NCBI RefSeq assembly: GCF_028748185.1
Contig: NZ_CP118164.1
Location: forward strand, 2,046,001 to 2,110,000
DNA: 64,000 nucleotides
Direction of reading: 5' to 3'
From: Bremerella sp. P1
GTDB lineage: Bacteria > Planctomycetota > Planctomycetia > Pirellulales > Pirellulaceae
A program made the position numbers and the translations under genes. The notes under the pieces were generated by a model that was not told where the DNA came from, did not search any database, and was given only the letters and a program-made list of their open reading frames with translations. Shown here piece after piece: positions 35,137 through 46,043 of the stretch (position 1 is its first letter; the number at the start of each line of letters is the position of its first letter).

Positions 35137-37074
35137 ATGCCTTGGTCTCGGATACGTGGGTGGATGGCGCCGGTTCAGGACTGGCTCGCCCTGCATTTAA
35201 AGCGTGGGACGATCCCTGCGCAGCCGTTGACCATCACCTTGGCGGGTATCGTCGGCATTCTGGCCGGTTACAGTTCGATCTTTCTTTCCTTGATGATTCA
35301 TTGGATTGAAGACTGGACGATTCGCCCTGCCATGCAATTGGCTCACCTGCACTGGGCAGGCTTAATTGCCCTGATCATTTGCCCGGTTGTGGGCTTGGTG
35401 ATCGTCTCGTGGTATACCCGCAAGTACTATCCGGAAGCGGTCGGTCACGGGGTTCCAGAAGTCGTGAAAGCGATTGCCCGGAAGGATGGTGTCATTCGTC
35501 CTCCGGTGGCCATCGTGAAGCTGCTGGCCAGTGGGCTATGTATCGGGACCGGTAGTTCGATCGGGCGTGAAGGTCCCATCGTGCAGATCGGTGCGGCGTT
35601 TGGCAGTACGGCCGCCCAGATCTTTCAGCTTTCGGCCCGCAACATCAAAGTGCTGGCAGCGGCTGGCGCGGCCGCCGGTATCTCGGCCACGTTTCATGCT
35701 CCGATTGCCGGGGTGATCTTTGCCAGCGAAATCATTCTGGGAAACTTCGCCGTCGAAAGTCTTTCGGCGATCGTGATTGCCTCGGTGCTGGCCAACGTCG
35801 TGCAGCAGAACCAAGGGGCTCATGGCTTCGCGCCGGAGTTCCCCCACATCGCCCATAAGTTTGATGGTGCCTATCACGAACTGCCGTCGTATATCTTTCT
35901 GGGAATTGTCTGCGGACTGATGGCAGTTGGCTTTACCAAGCTGCTGTATTGGTTTGAAGACGAATCGGAATATTGGATCCCCAAGCACTGGGTCCGCTCG
36001 ATTGCGTGTGGCTTGCTGCTCGGGGTGGTCGGCACGACGTACTACGTGCTGTACCCGGTGGCGCCAGAGCAGTCGGTGGCGGCTCAGCAAGATATTGAAC
36101 GTCGCGAACCCATCCCGGTGTTATACGGAACCGGCTACGCGGCTATCAGTCATACGCTGCACTTGGAAAACGCCGACAAGCCTGGCGATGCCGACGAAAC
36201 GGAAAGCGACTCGCATCAAGAAACCGTCCGGCTTTCGCGCGATCAGATGTGGCAGCACCTGATCTGGCTGTTGCCGCTGGTGCTGGTCAAACCGTTTCTT
36301 ACCAGTGCTTGCCTGGCCGGTGGTGGTTCTGGCGGTATCTTTGCGCCCAGCTTGTTTATTGGCGCGACCACCGGCGCGGTGATCGGGCTTGCGCTGAACC
36401 TGTTTGCGCCCGGTTGGTGCGATCATCCGGGGGCGTATGCGCTGGTTGGTATGGGAGCCGTCGTCGCTGGCACCACCCATGGAACGCTAAGCGCGATCGT
36501 CGTGGTGTATGAGCTGACCGACGACTATCGCATTATTCTGCCGATCATGGCAGCCGCTGGGATCGCGAGCTTGATTGCCCGCTGGGTCGATCCGGAAAGT
36601 ATCTACGAAAAGAAGCTTTCGCGGCGCGGCGAATCGATTGCCCGCAGTCACGATCTGCACCATATCGAGAACATCGCCGTGCGGGATGTGATGGTGCGCA
36701 AGTTCCCCACCGTGAAGCACACCGACAACGTGATGCAGATCATCAAGATCGCCCGCGAGAATCCTCACATCGAGAGCATCCCGGTGATGAACGAGGACGG
36801 CACGCTGCACGGAATCATTCGTCCCGAAGACTTGCACCGCGTACTGGATACGGATGTTTCTCCGTACCTGGTCAACGCGCACGATATTGCGATGGTCTCG
36901 CCGATCGCCGTTTCTCCGGACGAGAATCTTCTGGAAGCCCTCCGCGATTTCGGTACGCGTGACGTCGGAACGCTACCGGTCGAAATCCAAACTGCCGGCA
37001 AGCGAGTTTTGATCGGGCTACTGATCCGGGCCGACGTAATGGCTCGCTACCGTGAAGAATTGCTGAAGAACTAA
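35137..37074 (+). CDS. ClC-type chloride channel/transporter with CBS pair
   Basis: A 645-residue membrane protein with the ClC signatures: GTGSSIGREGPIVQIG near 155-170 (G-R-E-G-P) and GGGSGGIFAPSLFIG (G-x-F-x-P). Two CBS domains occupy the C-terminal ~150 residues (VMVRKFPTVKHTDN, and ISPIAVSPDE-like repeat), which may bind adenine nucleotides to gate the channel. I take the ATG at 35137; a longer frame starts upstream without a ribosome site. Chloride channel versus H+/Cl- exchanger is not decided. Confidence 0.93.
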   Translation: MPWSRIRGWMAPVQDWLALHLKRGTIPAQPLTITLAGIVGILAGYSSIFLSLMIHWIEDWTIRPAMQLAHLHWAGLIALIICPVVGLVIVSWYTRKYYPEAVGHGVPEVVKAIARKDGVIRPPVAIVKLLASGLCIGTGSSIGREGPIVQIGAAFGSTAAQIFQLSARNIKVLAAAGAAAGISATFHAPIAGVIFASEIILGNFAVESLSAIVIASVLANVVQQNQGAHGFAPEFPHIAHKFDGAYHELPSYIFLGIVCGLMAVGFTKLLYWFEDESEYWIPKHWVRSIACGLLLGVVGTTYYVLYPVAPEQSVAAQQDIERREPIPVLYGTGYAAISHTLHLENADKPGDADETESDSHQETVRLSRDQMWQHLIWLLPLVLVKPFLTSACLAGGGSGGIFAPSLFIGATTGAVIGLALNLFAPGWCDHPGAYALVGMGAVVAGTTHGTLSAIVVVYELTDDYRIILPIMAAAGIASLIARWVDPESIYEKKLSRRGESIARSHDLHHIENIAVRDVMVRKFPTVKHTDNVMQIIKIARENPHIESIPVMNEDGTLHGIIRPEDLHRVLDTDVSPYLVNAHDIAMVSPIAVSPDENLLEALRDFGTRDVGTLPVEIQTAGKRVLIGLLIRADVMARYREELLKN

Positions 37075-37312
37075 GGCGGTCCTTTTCTTTGCCATATTGC
37101 TAGTGGTAATGACAACGCTTGTCTCGAAGGCCGCGCAATCGATACGACCCGCGCGAGTTGCCCCCTGTCTTCCCGCAATGCAGAAGTAGAAGTGACATGT
37201 TCCGCATTCGAAACCTACGATTGGGTAGTTCGAGAGGGGGTCTTCCCCCTCACAAGGCCGTTTTCTAAACCACACATTGATTCACGACTCAGATAGGTCG
37301 TGGGGGCAGTCG

Positions 37313-39295
37313 ATGATGGACTACGAAAAGATCCGTATCGCAATTGTTGCTGATGAGTCGGAATCCGCCAGGATTCTTCCGCACCTGCATGACTGTGGTG
37401 TCTCGGCAGAAAACATCGTCTGCGTCGAGCCAGGCTGTTGGTCCAATCTGATGCACGAGTCGATCGGACTTTGCTTTTGGGGGATCTCTCCGCAAAGTGA
37501 TGGCGAGCAGAACTTACCAGATCCACTCCGTTCGCCCGCCATCTTGGGGCAATGCCTGAACGTCTATATCGAGGCAGGCCAAGCGACATCGCATTCCCCT
37601 TATCTTCTAGGATGGGAAGAGCTGGATAGTCCGCAGGTCGACCTGAAGCTCAAGCACCTGATCGAGGAAGCTCAGGTTCGTGAGAATCTTCGGCAGCACC
37701 AACATTGGTACCGCCTGGCGGTTGCCGAAGGGAACGTGGGGCTCTGGTGGTGGGACCGGCAACTCGACTTCGTGTATCTTTCGCAGCACTTCCAGAAGAT
37801 GCTAGGGATCGAGTCGGATCAGTTGCCACGAAACATCAATCAGTGGCTAAGTCGCGTTCATGCCGACGACCGCTTCAAGCTCACGGATACCATCGCTAAG
37901 CAGTACTCCCAGGATGCCGGCCGGTTTGAATTGGAGTGCCGCATTCGTCACGCCCAGGGCCACTTCCGCTGGGTTACCCTCAGTGGACAACTGCAATCCA
38001 GTGGCCCCAGTCGCGGAAGAGTGTTGGGCGCCGCCAGTGACATCACCGACAAGAAAGAAACAGAAATCGCCTTGGCGTCGGCGAACCAGCTTGCCAAGTC
38101 GGCCGTGCATGCCAAGAACGAATTCCTGACGAACATGAGCCATAATCTGCGCACCCCGATCACGGCGATCCTGGGCCACGCAGATCTGCTGGGCAACGAC
38201 TGCTCCGAAGAGCAAGAGGCTGGTTCGCTGGAATCGATCAGTCGCAACGGCCATCAACTGATGCAGCTGCTGGACGATATCCTCGAGTTGTCCTGCATCG
38301 AATCGGCATTGCCGCTGGCCAATATGAAAAAGACGTCGGTCGACCAGCTGTTGGGAGAAGCCCGGGAAGTTTATCAAGCGAAAGCGCAGGAGCAAGGTCT
38401 CGACTTTTACGTTCACGTCGAACCCGACATGCCGTCCGAGTTTGTTACCGATGCCAAGCGTACGCGCCAGATCCTGATGCGTCTGATCGACAACGCGATC
38501 AAGTTTACGCCCGAAGGCGAAGTCACGGTCGAAGCCAGCTTTCATCGCTTTCCCAAGCCAACGATTCAGCTGATCGTCCGCGACACCGGCATCGGAATTC
38601 CGGACAATCGCCTGAAGACCATCTTCGAGCCTTTCAACCAGGCCGACAATTCAACGTCGCGAAGTTATGCTGGCTCGGGACTGGGGCTGTCGATTTGCAA
38701 GCGCCTGGTCGATACCTTACAAGGCTCACTCGATGTGGAAAGCGAGATTGGCAACGGGACTTCCTTCCTGCTTCGCATCCCGGTGGAAGTCACCTCAAAC
38801 GTGCCTCAAGAACCAACTTCTGCCAGTGGCCCTGGGAAGCGTCCTGAGGAAACCCGACTCGACGGCTATCGAGTGCTGCTGGTCGAAGACGGAATCGACA
38901 ATCAGTTGGTCCTCAGTGCATTCCTACGCAAAGCCGGAGCTACCGTCACCGTCGCCAACAATGGCCTGGAAGCGGTCGAGTGGATCAGCGCCAACCGCCG
39001 CGAGACTCGTGGTACTGGCTGCGACAGCGACCCACGCGTCGACCTGATCCTGATGGACATGCAGATGCCGATTATGGATGGTTACGAGGCAACGCGTATC
39101 CTGCGTGACAGTGGCTTCCACAAACCGATTCTCGCCGTTACCGCGCATGCTTTGAAAGGGGATCGTCAACGCTGCCTCGATGCTGGCTGCGACGACTACT
39201 TCACCAAGCCGGTCAAGCGCGTTCCGTTTCTCGAATTCGTCAAGGGATACGGGAATCATGCTCAGCATTTGGTGACGATTGGCGAAGGGATCTGA
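37313..39295 (+). CDS. Hybrid sensor histidine kinase (PAS-HisKA-HATPase-REC) with altered H-box
   Basis: A 660-residue kinase. An N-terminal receiver-like segment ([11 protein letters not shown]) without the usual aspartates is followed by a PAS domain (~115-260), HisKA, HATPase_c ([21 protein letters not shown]) and a C-terminal receiver (VLLVED, phospho-Asp in LILMDMQMP). The H-box reads S-H-N-L-R-T-P: the glutamate that normally follows the phospho-acceptor His is Asn, which may lower autokinase activity. A TTG at 37277 is the only earlier start; I take the ATG at 37313. No partner regulator is adjacent. Confidence 0.9.
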   Translation: MMDYEKIRIAIVADESESARILPHLHDCGVSAENIVCVEPGCWSNLMHESIGLCFWGISPQSDGEQNLPDPLRSPAILGQCLNVYIEAGQATSHSPYLLGWEELDSPQVDLKLKHLIEEAQVRENLRQHQHWYRLAVAEGNVGLWWWDRQLDFVYLSQHFQKMLGIESDQLPRNINQWLSRVHADDRFKLTDTIAKQYSQDAGRFELECRIRHAQGHFRWVTLSGQLQSSGPSRGRVLGAASDITDKKETEIALASANQLAKSAVHAKNEFLTNMSHNLRTPITAILGHADLLGNDCSEEQEAGSLESISRNGHQLMQLLDDILELSCIESALPLANMKKTSVDQLLGEAREVYQAKAQEQGLDFYVHVEPDMPSEFVTDAKRTRQILMRLIDNAIKFTPEGEVTVEASFHRFPKPTIQLIVRDTGIGIPDNRLKTIFEPFNQADNSTSRSYAGSGLGLSICKRLVDTLQGSLDVESEIGNGTSFLLRIPVEVTSNVPQEPTSASGPGKRPEETRLDGYRVLLVEDGIDNQLVLSAFLRKAGATVTVANNGLEAVEWISANRRETRGTGCDSDPRVDLILMDMQMPIMDGYEATRILRDSGFHKPILAVTAHALKGDRQRCLDAGCDDYFTKPVKRVPFLEFVKGYGNHAQHLVTIGEGI

Positions 39296-39374
39296 ACCGA
39301 CCGTTGCTTTGGGCAGTGGTGCGTGCGAAGATTGAATCATCCCGATTCCGTATTCGCCTGTTGAGGTCCGCTCG

Positions 39375-40028
39375 ATGCTTCGTACTTTCCTGCCACTGAT
39401 TTGTTGTGTTTGCTTCGCCCTGCCGCTCGCCGCGGAAGAAAAAGAGGACGCGAAGCCGCAGGAAGCGAAATCGAAGGTCCAGAAGCTGTTCGACGGAAAA
39501 TCCCTCAAAGGGTGGAAGGTCAACGACAAAGGCTTTTACGAAGACCACGGCAAAGTTTCCGTCAAAGATGGCGAGATCTTGCTCGGCAAAGGGGACCCGG
39601 CCACTGGGATCGTGCTGGATGGCAACCCGCCGAAAATGAACTACGAAATTCGCCTGGAGGCCAAGCGGGTCGAGGGTGGAGACTTCTTTTGCGGTATGAC
39701 CTTCCCGGTTGGTGACGCCCACCAAACGCTGATCATCGGCGGCTGGGGCGGCGGCGTGACCGGCATCACCAGCATCGACGGGATGTCGGCTGTCGAAAAC
39801 GAAACGACCGGCTACACCGAGTTCGAGAACAACAAGTGGTACAAGATCCGCGTTCGCGTGAAGCCCAAGCACATACAGGTATGGCTCGATGGCGAAGAGA
39901 TCATCCACTACGACCCCGAAGGTCGTCGGCTCGATATCTGGATCGAGCAAGATACGACCAAGCCACTGGGCATTGGCACTTGGAACACCGGTGCCGCACT
40001 GCGAAACCTAGAGCTGGAAACACTTTAG
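39375..40028 (+). CDS. Secreted DUF1080 (3-keto-disaccharide hydrolase-like) protein
   Basis: A 217-residue exported protein (signal peptide ~1-21, ending LAAEE). It shows the DUF1080 pattern: LFDGKSLKGWK at the start, an NYEIRLEAKRVEGGDFFCGMTF strand pair in the middle, and NKWYKIRVRVKP plus a final LRNLELETL strand. The fold is a concanavalin-like jelly roll. Members are found in sugar-processing loci of planctomycetes. Start is supported by GAGG 8 nt upstream. Monocistronic; substrate unknown. Confidence 0.88.
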   Translation: MLRTFLPLICCVCFALPLAAEEKEDAKPQEAKSKVQKLFDGKSLKGWKVNDKGFYEDHGKVSVKDGEILLGKGDPATGIVLDGNPPKMNYEIRLEAKRVEGGDFFCGMTFPVGDAHQTLIIGGWGGGVTGITSIDGMSAVENETTGYTEFENNKWYKIRVRVKPKHIQVWLDGEEIIHYDPEGRRLDIWIEQDTTKPLGIGTWNTGAALRNLELETL

Positions 40029-40108
40029 AGCCACTCCAGGGGATTGCATACGTCTCTTTCGCGACTTTTACCTATGCACATCCGTACAGTTCGATATAAT
40101 GCTTCAGC

Positions 40109-43100
40109 ATGTCGCTCGAGCTATTTCATCCTGTGGTTCAGGCCTGGTTCACCCAGCGGTTTGGCAAGCCCACCGAGGCCCAAAACGCTGGCTGGCCCTC
40201 TATTGCCGAAGGCCGGTGCACGCTGATCGCGGCCCCCACCGGTTCCGGTAAAACGCTCGCGGCATTCATGGTCTGTTTAGACCGTCTGTTTCGCCGCTGG
40301 CTGGCCGGAAACCTGCTTGATACGACCTACGTCGTGTACGTCTCTCCGCTGAAAGCACTTAGCAACGACATCCATCGCAACCTGGATGTCCCACTGATGG
40401 AGATTTGCGACATGGCGGAAAGCATGGGCATGCTTCCGCCCCAGATTCGTACCGCCGTGCGAACTGGCGATACACCGTCGTCGCAGCGGCAAGCCATGAC
40501 GCGGCGGCCACCCCACATCCTGGTCACCACGCCGGAATCGCTCTACCTGATGTTGACCGCCGAGCGCAGCCGCAAGACCCTGCGGCATGTCGATACGGTC
40601 ATCGTCGACGAAATCCATGCGCTGGCTCGCGACAAGCGCGGCTCGCACCTGACGCTCACCTTGGAACGGCTCGAAACGCTATGCATCGAGCCCCCGACCC
40701 GCATTGGTTTGTCGGCTACGCAAAAGCCCATCGAAGAGATTGCCTGCTTCTTGGTCGGTGCCCAGCGCGTCGACGAGAATAATGTGCCTGACTGTGCGAT
40801 CGTCGACGGGGGTCACCGTCGCCAGCTCGACCTGGAAGTGAGCGTCCCCCCTTCTCCGCTGGAAGCGGTCTGCTCCAACGAACAGTGGGGCGAAGTGTAT
40901 GACGAGCTAGTGAAGCTGATCCAGTCGCATCATAGCACGCTCGTTTTTGTGAACACCCGCCGCATGGCCGAACGCGTTGCCCATCGTCTGACCGAAGTAC
41001 TCGGCGAAGAGGTGATCACCAGCCATCACGGTAGCTTGGCCAAAGAGATCCGCCACTCGGCCGAACAGCGACTGAAAGAAGGCAAGCTCAAAGCGATCGT
41101 CGCGACCGCTTCGCTCGAGATGGGGATCGACATCGGCTATATCGACCTGGTCGTGCAGATCGGTTCGGCCCGCAGCATCGCCAACTTTCTGCAGCGTGTC
41201 GGGCGCTCAGGCCACTCGCTGCATGGCACGCCCAAAGGGCGCCTCTTTCCACTAACGCGGGACGAACTAATCGAGTGCCTGGCTCTGATGCGAAGCGTCG
41301 AGAAAGGGGAGCTCGATCGGATTGAAATCCCGGTCGCCCCGCTCGATATCTTGGCCCAACAGGTTGTGGCCGAAGTTTCTGCCGAAGAACAAGACGAAGC
41401 CGAACTGTACGAACGATTCAAACGAGCCTGGCCCTACCGTGAGCTTTCGTTCAAGAAGTACCAGGACGTTCTGGAAATGGTCAACGAAGGGGTCACCCGT
41501 TCGATCAAGACTGGCGCCCACATCCATCGCGATCGCATCAACGGCAAACTGCGACCGCGGCGAGGTGCCCGGATCAGCGCGACGACCTCTGGCGGGGCGA
41601 TCCCCGACATGCCGATCTATCGCGTGGTGACCGATCCCGAAAAGCAAGTCGTCGGCACCGTCGACGAACACTTCGCCGTCGACAGCAAAGCCGGCGACGT
41701 CTTCCTGTTGGGGAACACCTCGTGGCGCGTACTGGCCATTCGCGGTAGCGACGTGATTGTGCAGGACGCCCAAGGCCAGCCACCCAGCGTGCCATTTTGG
41801 TTTGGCGAGTCACCCGGTCGCACGATCGAGCTTTCCAAAGAAGTCGCCGACCTGCGTGAGGAAATCGCGGACAAGATTGTTGCCGCTGCCGATGACCCAA
41901 CCCGCGAACGCTTCAAGATTCAGTCGCAAGACGGCGGAATGCTGGAGTCCTCGTTCGATCAGATCGATGTCGAGATCGTGAAGTGGGTTCAAGCCGAGTG
42001 CCATGCCACCGCCTGGGCAGCGTTGCAAGCGGTTCGTTACGTCGCTGCTCAGCACGCGGCAATGGGACTGGTGCCAACGCAAACGAAGATCGTCTTTGAG
42101 CGATTCTTCGACGAAGCCGGCAGCATGCAGTTGGTCGTTCACGCTCCGCTGGGTACCCGCATCAACCGAGCCTGGGGACTCGCGTTTCGCAAACGCTTCT
42201 GTCGCTCGTTCGACTTCGAGCTGCAAGCGAGTGCCGATGACGACGGCCTGGTCCTTTCACTGGGACCGCAGCACAGCTTCCCGCTGGAAGACATGTTCAA
42301 GATGCTGAACTCCAACAACGGTCAGGCCTTGCTCGAACAAGCGTTGCTGGCGTTTCCCATGTTCGGTATTCGCTGGCGCTGGAACGCAACTCGTTCGTTG
42401 GCAATCTTGCGATTCATGGGCGGCAAGAAGGTCCCGCCTCACATGGTTCGCTTCCGCTCTGACGACCTACTGGCGGCCGCGTTCCCCGATCAAGTCGGGT
42501 GCCTGGAAAACCACAACGAGGACATCAAGTACCCGGACCATCCTCTCGTGCAGCAGACCTTGCACGACTGCCTGACCGAAGGGATGGACGTCGAGCGGTG
42601 GAAGGACCTCTTGCGGGCCGTGGAAGCGGGGGAAGTCCAGTTCATCGCCCGGCAAACTCGCGAGCCCTCGCCGTTTGCCCACGAACGCATCAACGCGAAT
42701 CCTTATTCGTTTCTCGACCCGGCGGGGCTCGAAGACCGTCGCACCCGGGCAGTCACCACGCGTCGCACGTTAGCCCCTGGCGAAATGAAAGAACTCGGGC
42801 AGCTCTCTCCCGAAGCGATCGCCACCGTCCGCCGCGAGGCATGGCCGACCGCACGCGATCCGGACGAACTGCATGACGTGCTGAGCTCGATGGTCGCTTT
42901 GCCGGAGTCGCAAGGCCAGGAGTGGCAGAGCCTTTTTGATCGCCTGGTAAAGCAAGGACGTGCGACTCGCTACGTTCGTGAAGGCCACGAGCCGCTCTGG
43001 ACCGCGTCCGAAACCCTTTCGATCCTCGAAGCCGCCCTACCAGGCGGAACCGCCGAGCCGAGCGTGAACGTGCCGGAAGGGGTCGGCAAGGAGTTGGAAT

Positions 43101-44518
43101 CGCATCAGGCGTGGGTCGAACTGGTGCGCAGCGCGGCCCCGTGCCTAGGGCCTTTTTCAACGGAAGAGCTGGCCCAGACCTGGGGACTGAAGACCTCCAG
43201 CGTGCATGCTGCCTGCGAAGCCGTGGAGGCCGAAGGGATCATCCTGCGAGGTCACTACTCGACCGCAGGCTCTTCCCACGAAGGGGATCTGCAGTGGTGC
43301 GACCGGCGGCTATTGGCTCGCATTCATCGCTTGACGGTCAATGGCCTGCGTCAGCAGATTCAACCGGTCGAGCGTGACGTCTTTTTGCGTTTCCTCGTGC
43401 GGCATCAGTTGCTGCAGCGGGAAACGAAGTCGTCCGGAGCACGTGGCCTGAACGCGGTTATGAATCTGCTGCAAGGCTTCGAAGCTTCGGCCGGCAGCTG
43501 GGAACGCAGTCTCCTGGCGGCTCGCATGGACGATTACGATCCCGATTGGCTGGACGAACAGCTGACTTCCGGCGAACTGGTTTGGGGACGCCTGCGACCA
43601 CCACAAGGTGACGCCGAAGAAGGTCCCAGCATGGCATCGCTGCGCCGCAGCGTGCCAATGGCGGTCGTGCAGCGCGAGAACCTGGGCTGGCTGATTCCGG
43701 ACGTGCGGCAATCGGCCGAAGCCCTGGCACGCGGCAACGCGCAGGACGTGCTCGAAGCGTTAACCTCGCGCGGGGCGTTGTTTCATCAAGACCTCAAGAT
43801 CCTTACCAAGCTGTTGCCAACCCACCTGGACGAAGCACTGCGTGAGCTGGCCGCCCTGGGGCTGATCACGTGCGACAGCTTTAGTGCCGTGCGGAAGATC
43901 GTCGACGAGTCCGGCACCAAGAAGGCACGCACCCGGCGCAAGGCCAGCGCCACCTCGCGGGCAGGCCGTTGGTCGCTCTTCCCTGGTATCGTCGAAGAAG
44001 TCTCGGCCGAAGATTATCTGCACCGCTGGTGCTTGCAGCTGATCGCGCGTTACGGGGTAATCTTCCGCGACCTGCTGCACCGCGAATCGGCCGCGCCGTC
44101 GTGGGCTCAACTCGTTCCGATGCTGCGGCGGATGGAACGTCGCGGAGAGATCCGAGGCGGCCGCTTCGTGAAGAATGCCGGTGGCGAGCAGTATGGCACC
44201 GAACAATCCATTTACGCCCTGCGAAAGCTTCGCGATGCCAAGCAGGAAGATCCCTGGGTAGCCGTCAGCGGGACCGATCCGCTGAACCTGGCCGGTGTTC
44301 TGACCGAGAATCACAAGGTTCCGGCGATTCACACCAATGCCCTCATCTGGCAGAACGGCCAGGTCGTGGCGACAAAACGGGGAGGCGAGATTGAGTTTTT
44401 GCGTCCCGTCGATCCCAACGACCAGCTGGAAATGACCCGTGCTTTGCATGCCGGACGGCGATTACCGCCGCAAACCATCCCGATCGGCTTCCCGCGACGC
44501 CGTTCGACGGCCAGTTAG
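40109..44518 (+). CDS. lhr: Lhr-like superfamily 2 DNA/RNA helicase
   Basis: A 1469-residue protein with the Lhr-large layout and length. The RecA-like core has Walker A in APTGSGKT (~43-50), D-E-I-H (motif II) in IVDEIHAL, motif III GLSATQKP, motif V/VI in VGRSGHSLHG, then the Lhr winged-helix/core domains and a long C-terminal region of HTH-like units. In Lhr proteins the C-terminal domain has been linked to uracil glycosylase activity; I cannot test whether that applies here. It should unwind DNA or RNA:DNA hybrids in repair. No operon partner is evident. Confidence 0.94.
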   Translation: MSLELFHPVVQAWFTQRFGKPTEAQNAGWPSIAEGRCTLIAAPTGSGKTLAAFMVCLDRLFRRWLAGNLLDTTYVVYVSPLKALSNDIHRNLDVPLMEICDMAESMGMLPPQIRTAVRTGDTPSSQRQAMTRRPPHILVTTPESLYLMLTAERSRKTLRHVDTVIVDEIHALARDKRGSHLTLTLERLETLCIEPPTRIGLSATQKPIEEIACFLVGAQRVDENNVPDCAIVDGGHRRQLDLEVSVPPSPLEAVCSNEQWGEVYDELVKLIQSHHSTLVFVNTRRMAERVAHRLTEVLGEEVITSHHGSLAKEIRHSAEQRLKEGKLKAIVATASLEMGIDIGYIDLVVQIGSARSIANFLQRVGRSGHSLHGTPKGRLFPLTRDELIECLALMRSVEKGELDRIEIPVAPLDILAQQVVAEVSAEEQDEAELYERFKRAWPYRELSFKKYQDVLEMVNEGVTRSIKTGAHIHRDRINGKLRPRRGARISATTSGGAIPDMPIYRVVTDPEKQVVGTVDEHFAVDSKAGDVFLLGNTSWRVLAIRGSDVIVQDAQGQPPSVPFWFGESPGRTIELSKEVADLREEIADKIVAAADDPTRERFKIQSQDGGMLESSFDQIDVEIVKWVQAECHATAWAALQAVRYVAAQHAAMGLVPTQTKIVFERFFDEAGSMQLVVHAPLGTRINRAWGLAFRKRFCRSFDFELQASADDDGLVLSLGPQHSFPLEDMFKMLNSNNGQALLEQALLAFPMFGIRWRWNATRSLAILRFMGGKKVPPHMVRFRSDDLLAAAFPDQVGCLENHNEDIKYPDHPLVQQTLHDCLTEGMDVERWKDLLRAVEAGEVQFIARQTREPSPFAHERINANPYSFLDPAGLEDRRTRAVTTRRTLAPGEMKELGQLSPEAIATVRREAWPTARDPDELHDVLSSMVALPESQGQEWQSLFDRLVKQGRATRYVREGHEPLWTASETLSILEAALPGGTAEPSVNVPEGVGKELESHQAWVELVRSAAPCLGPFSTEELAQTWGLKTSSVHAACEAVEAEGIILRGHYSTAGSSHEGDLQWCDRRLLARIHRLTVNGLRQQIQPVERDVFLRFLVRHQLLQRETKSSGARGLNAVMNLLQGFEASAGSWERSLLAARMDDYDPDWLDEQLTSGELVWGRLRPPQGDAEEGPSMASLRRSVPMAVVQRENLGWLIPDVRQSAEALARGNAQDVLEALTSRGALFHQDLKILTKLLPTHLDEALRELAALGLITCDSFSAVRKIVDESGTKKARTRRKASATSRAGRWSLFPGIVEEVSAEDYLHRWCLQLIARYGVIFRDLLHRESAAPSWAQLVPMLRRMERRGEIRGGRFVKNAGGEQYGTEQSIYALRKLRDAKQEDPWVAVSGTDPLNLAGVLTENHKVPAIHTNALIWQNGQVVATKRGGEIEFLRPVDPNDQLEMTRALHAGRRLPPQTIPIGFPRRRSTAS

Positions 44519-44619
44519 CCCACTTATTGAGGCTGGTTGCATCTCGACGTGCGGCGAACCACAATGGAACGTCCCTCTCCTTGTTTTTTTACCCCCTGAC
44601 CAACTGCTGGGAGTTCATC

Positions 44620-45615
44620 ATGCAGCGTCCCCTTGCCCACCTCATTCTGGCCGCCCTTATGGCCGTTGCCGCTCCGCTGGCCTTGTATGCCGCGGACGAC
44701 TCCAAAACCTACACCACTCAGGAAGAAGCTCCTGCGTCTTACCAGCTTCAAGGCGAATACGTCGGCAAAGTAGAAGTCGACGGCGCGGAAGTGAAGTACG
44801 GCGTTCAGGTCATCGCCCTGGGCAACGATAAATTTCAAGCGGTCACCTACCCAGGCGGTCTGCCCGGCGAAGGTTACTCCGGTGGTAACTACGACGAACT
44901 GCTGAAGGTCGAAGGCACCGCCAGCGGTGGCCAGGTTGAATTCAAAGGCGAAGGCTTCGTCGCCACGCTGCACGACGGCAAGATCGAAGTCCTGGGTGAG
45001 GGCGGCGCCGACATCGGCACGCTCGAAAAGGTCGTTCGCAAGAGCCCTACCCTGGGTGCGAAAGCTCCTGAAGGTGCAATCGTTCTGTTCGATGGCTCCA
45101 GCGCCGATGCTTGGAACAACGGCAAGATCGTTCAGGAAGATCTGCTACTGGCCGATTGCGAATCGAAAGAGAAGTTCGGCGATCACACGCTGCATCTCGA
45201 ATTTCGCACGCCATTCAAGCCAGACGCTCGCGGCCAGGCTCGTGGTAACAGCGGTCTGTACATTCAAAGCCGCTACGAAACCCAGGTCCTCGATTCGTTT
45301 GGCCTGACCGGTGCCGACAACGAATGTGGTGGTATCTACAAGGTTTCCAAGCCGAAGGTGAACATGTGCTTCCCGCCACTCACCTGGCAAACCTACGACG
45401 TCGACTTCACCGCGGCCAAGTACGATGCCGACGGCAAGAAGACCGAAAACGCTCGCGTTACGATCAAGCACAACGGTGTCGTGATCCACGAAGACCTGGA
45501 ACTGCCAAGCAACACGCCTGGTCGTCACAAGGAAGGTCCTGAAGCGGATGCGATCTACCTGCAAGGTCATGGTAACCCGGTTGTTTATCGCAACATTTGG
45601 GTTGTGAAGAAGTAA
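44620..45615 (+). CDS. Secreted DUF1080-domain protein
   Basis: A 331-residue exported protein (signal peptide ~1-25, ending LYAADD). The N-terminal ~130 residues are an extra beta-rich segment; the DUF1080 jelly roll follows (IVLFDGSSADAWNNG, THTLHLEFRTPF, GNSGLYIQSRYETQVLDSFG, TWQTYDVDFTAAKY). GGGAG 7 nt upstream fixes the ATG at 44620; the frame is open further upstream. The next two genes are close behind in the same direction. Confidence 0.88.
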   Translation: MQRPLAHLILAALMAVAAPLALYAADDSKTYTTQEEAPASYQLQGEYVGKVEVDGAEVKYGVQVIALGNDKFQAVTYPGGLPGEGYSGGNYDELLKVEGTASGGQVEFKGEGFVATLHDGKIEVLGEGGADIGTLEKVVRKSPTLGAKAPEGAIVLFDGSSADAWNNGKIVQEDLLLADCESKEKFGDHTLHLEFRTPFKPDARGQARGNSGLYIQSRYETQVLDSFGLTGADNECGGIYKVSKPKVNMCFPPLTWQTYDVDFTAAKYDADGKKTENARVTIKHNGVVIHEDLELPSNTPGRHKEGPEADAIYLQGHGNPVVYRNIWVVKK

Positions 45616-45634
45616 GCGTTTTCGCACCCTGAAA

Positions 45635-46015
45635 GTGAAACGAGACATGGGAATTCGTCGGCCCAGCAGAGTCTTCTCTCCCAAGGATCTGCTGGCCGAC
45701 TTTCCCCTCTCGGTGCGAGACACGGCCGAAACCTTGCGAAAGCTAGTGAAAGAGGCCGTTCCAGACGTTCGAGAAAAAGCCTATCCCGGCTGGCGCATCA
45801 TTGGTTATCGCCAGTCGTTTTACTTTGCCTTTATCCAACCGAAGACCGACCATGTCCGGCTGGGTTTCCAATGGGGAACACGCTTGCCGGATGAGGAAGG
45901 CCTGCTCCAGGGAGAAGACCTTTCGCACATTCGATACGTGCCGTTTGAGTCGTCCTTGGATATCCCCGTCGATTCGATTACCCGCCTTGTTCAGTACGCC
46001 AGCTGCCACAAGTAA
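45635..46015 (+). CDS. DUF1801/YdhG-like small protein
   Basis: A 126-residue soluble protein with the DUF1801 pattern: a helix (VRDTAETLRKLVKEAVPDVREKAYPG), then the GYRQSFYFAFIQPKTDHVRLGFQWG strand pair and a final helix (ITRLVQYAS). Family function is poorly defined, with proposed roles in small-molecule or iron handling. The start may be the GTG at 45635 or the ATG four codons later; neither has a strong ribosome site. It lies between the DUF1080 and esterase genes, 19 bp and 28 bp away. Confidence 0.78.
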   Translation: MKRDMGIRRPSRVFSPKDLLADFPLSVRDTAETLRKLVKEAVPDVREKAYPGWRIIGYRQSFYFAFIQPKTDHVRLGFQWGTRLPDEEGLLQGEDLSHIRYVPFESSLDIPVDSITRLVQYASCHK

Positions 46016-46043
46016 ACTCTCTTTCCTTGCGAGCCAACCTGCC

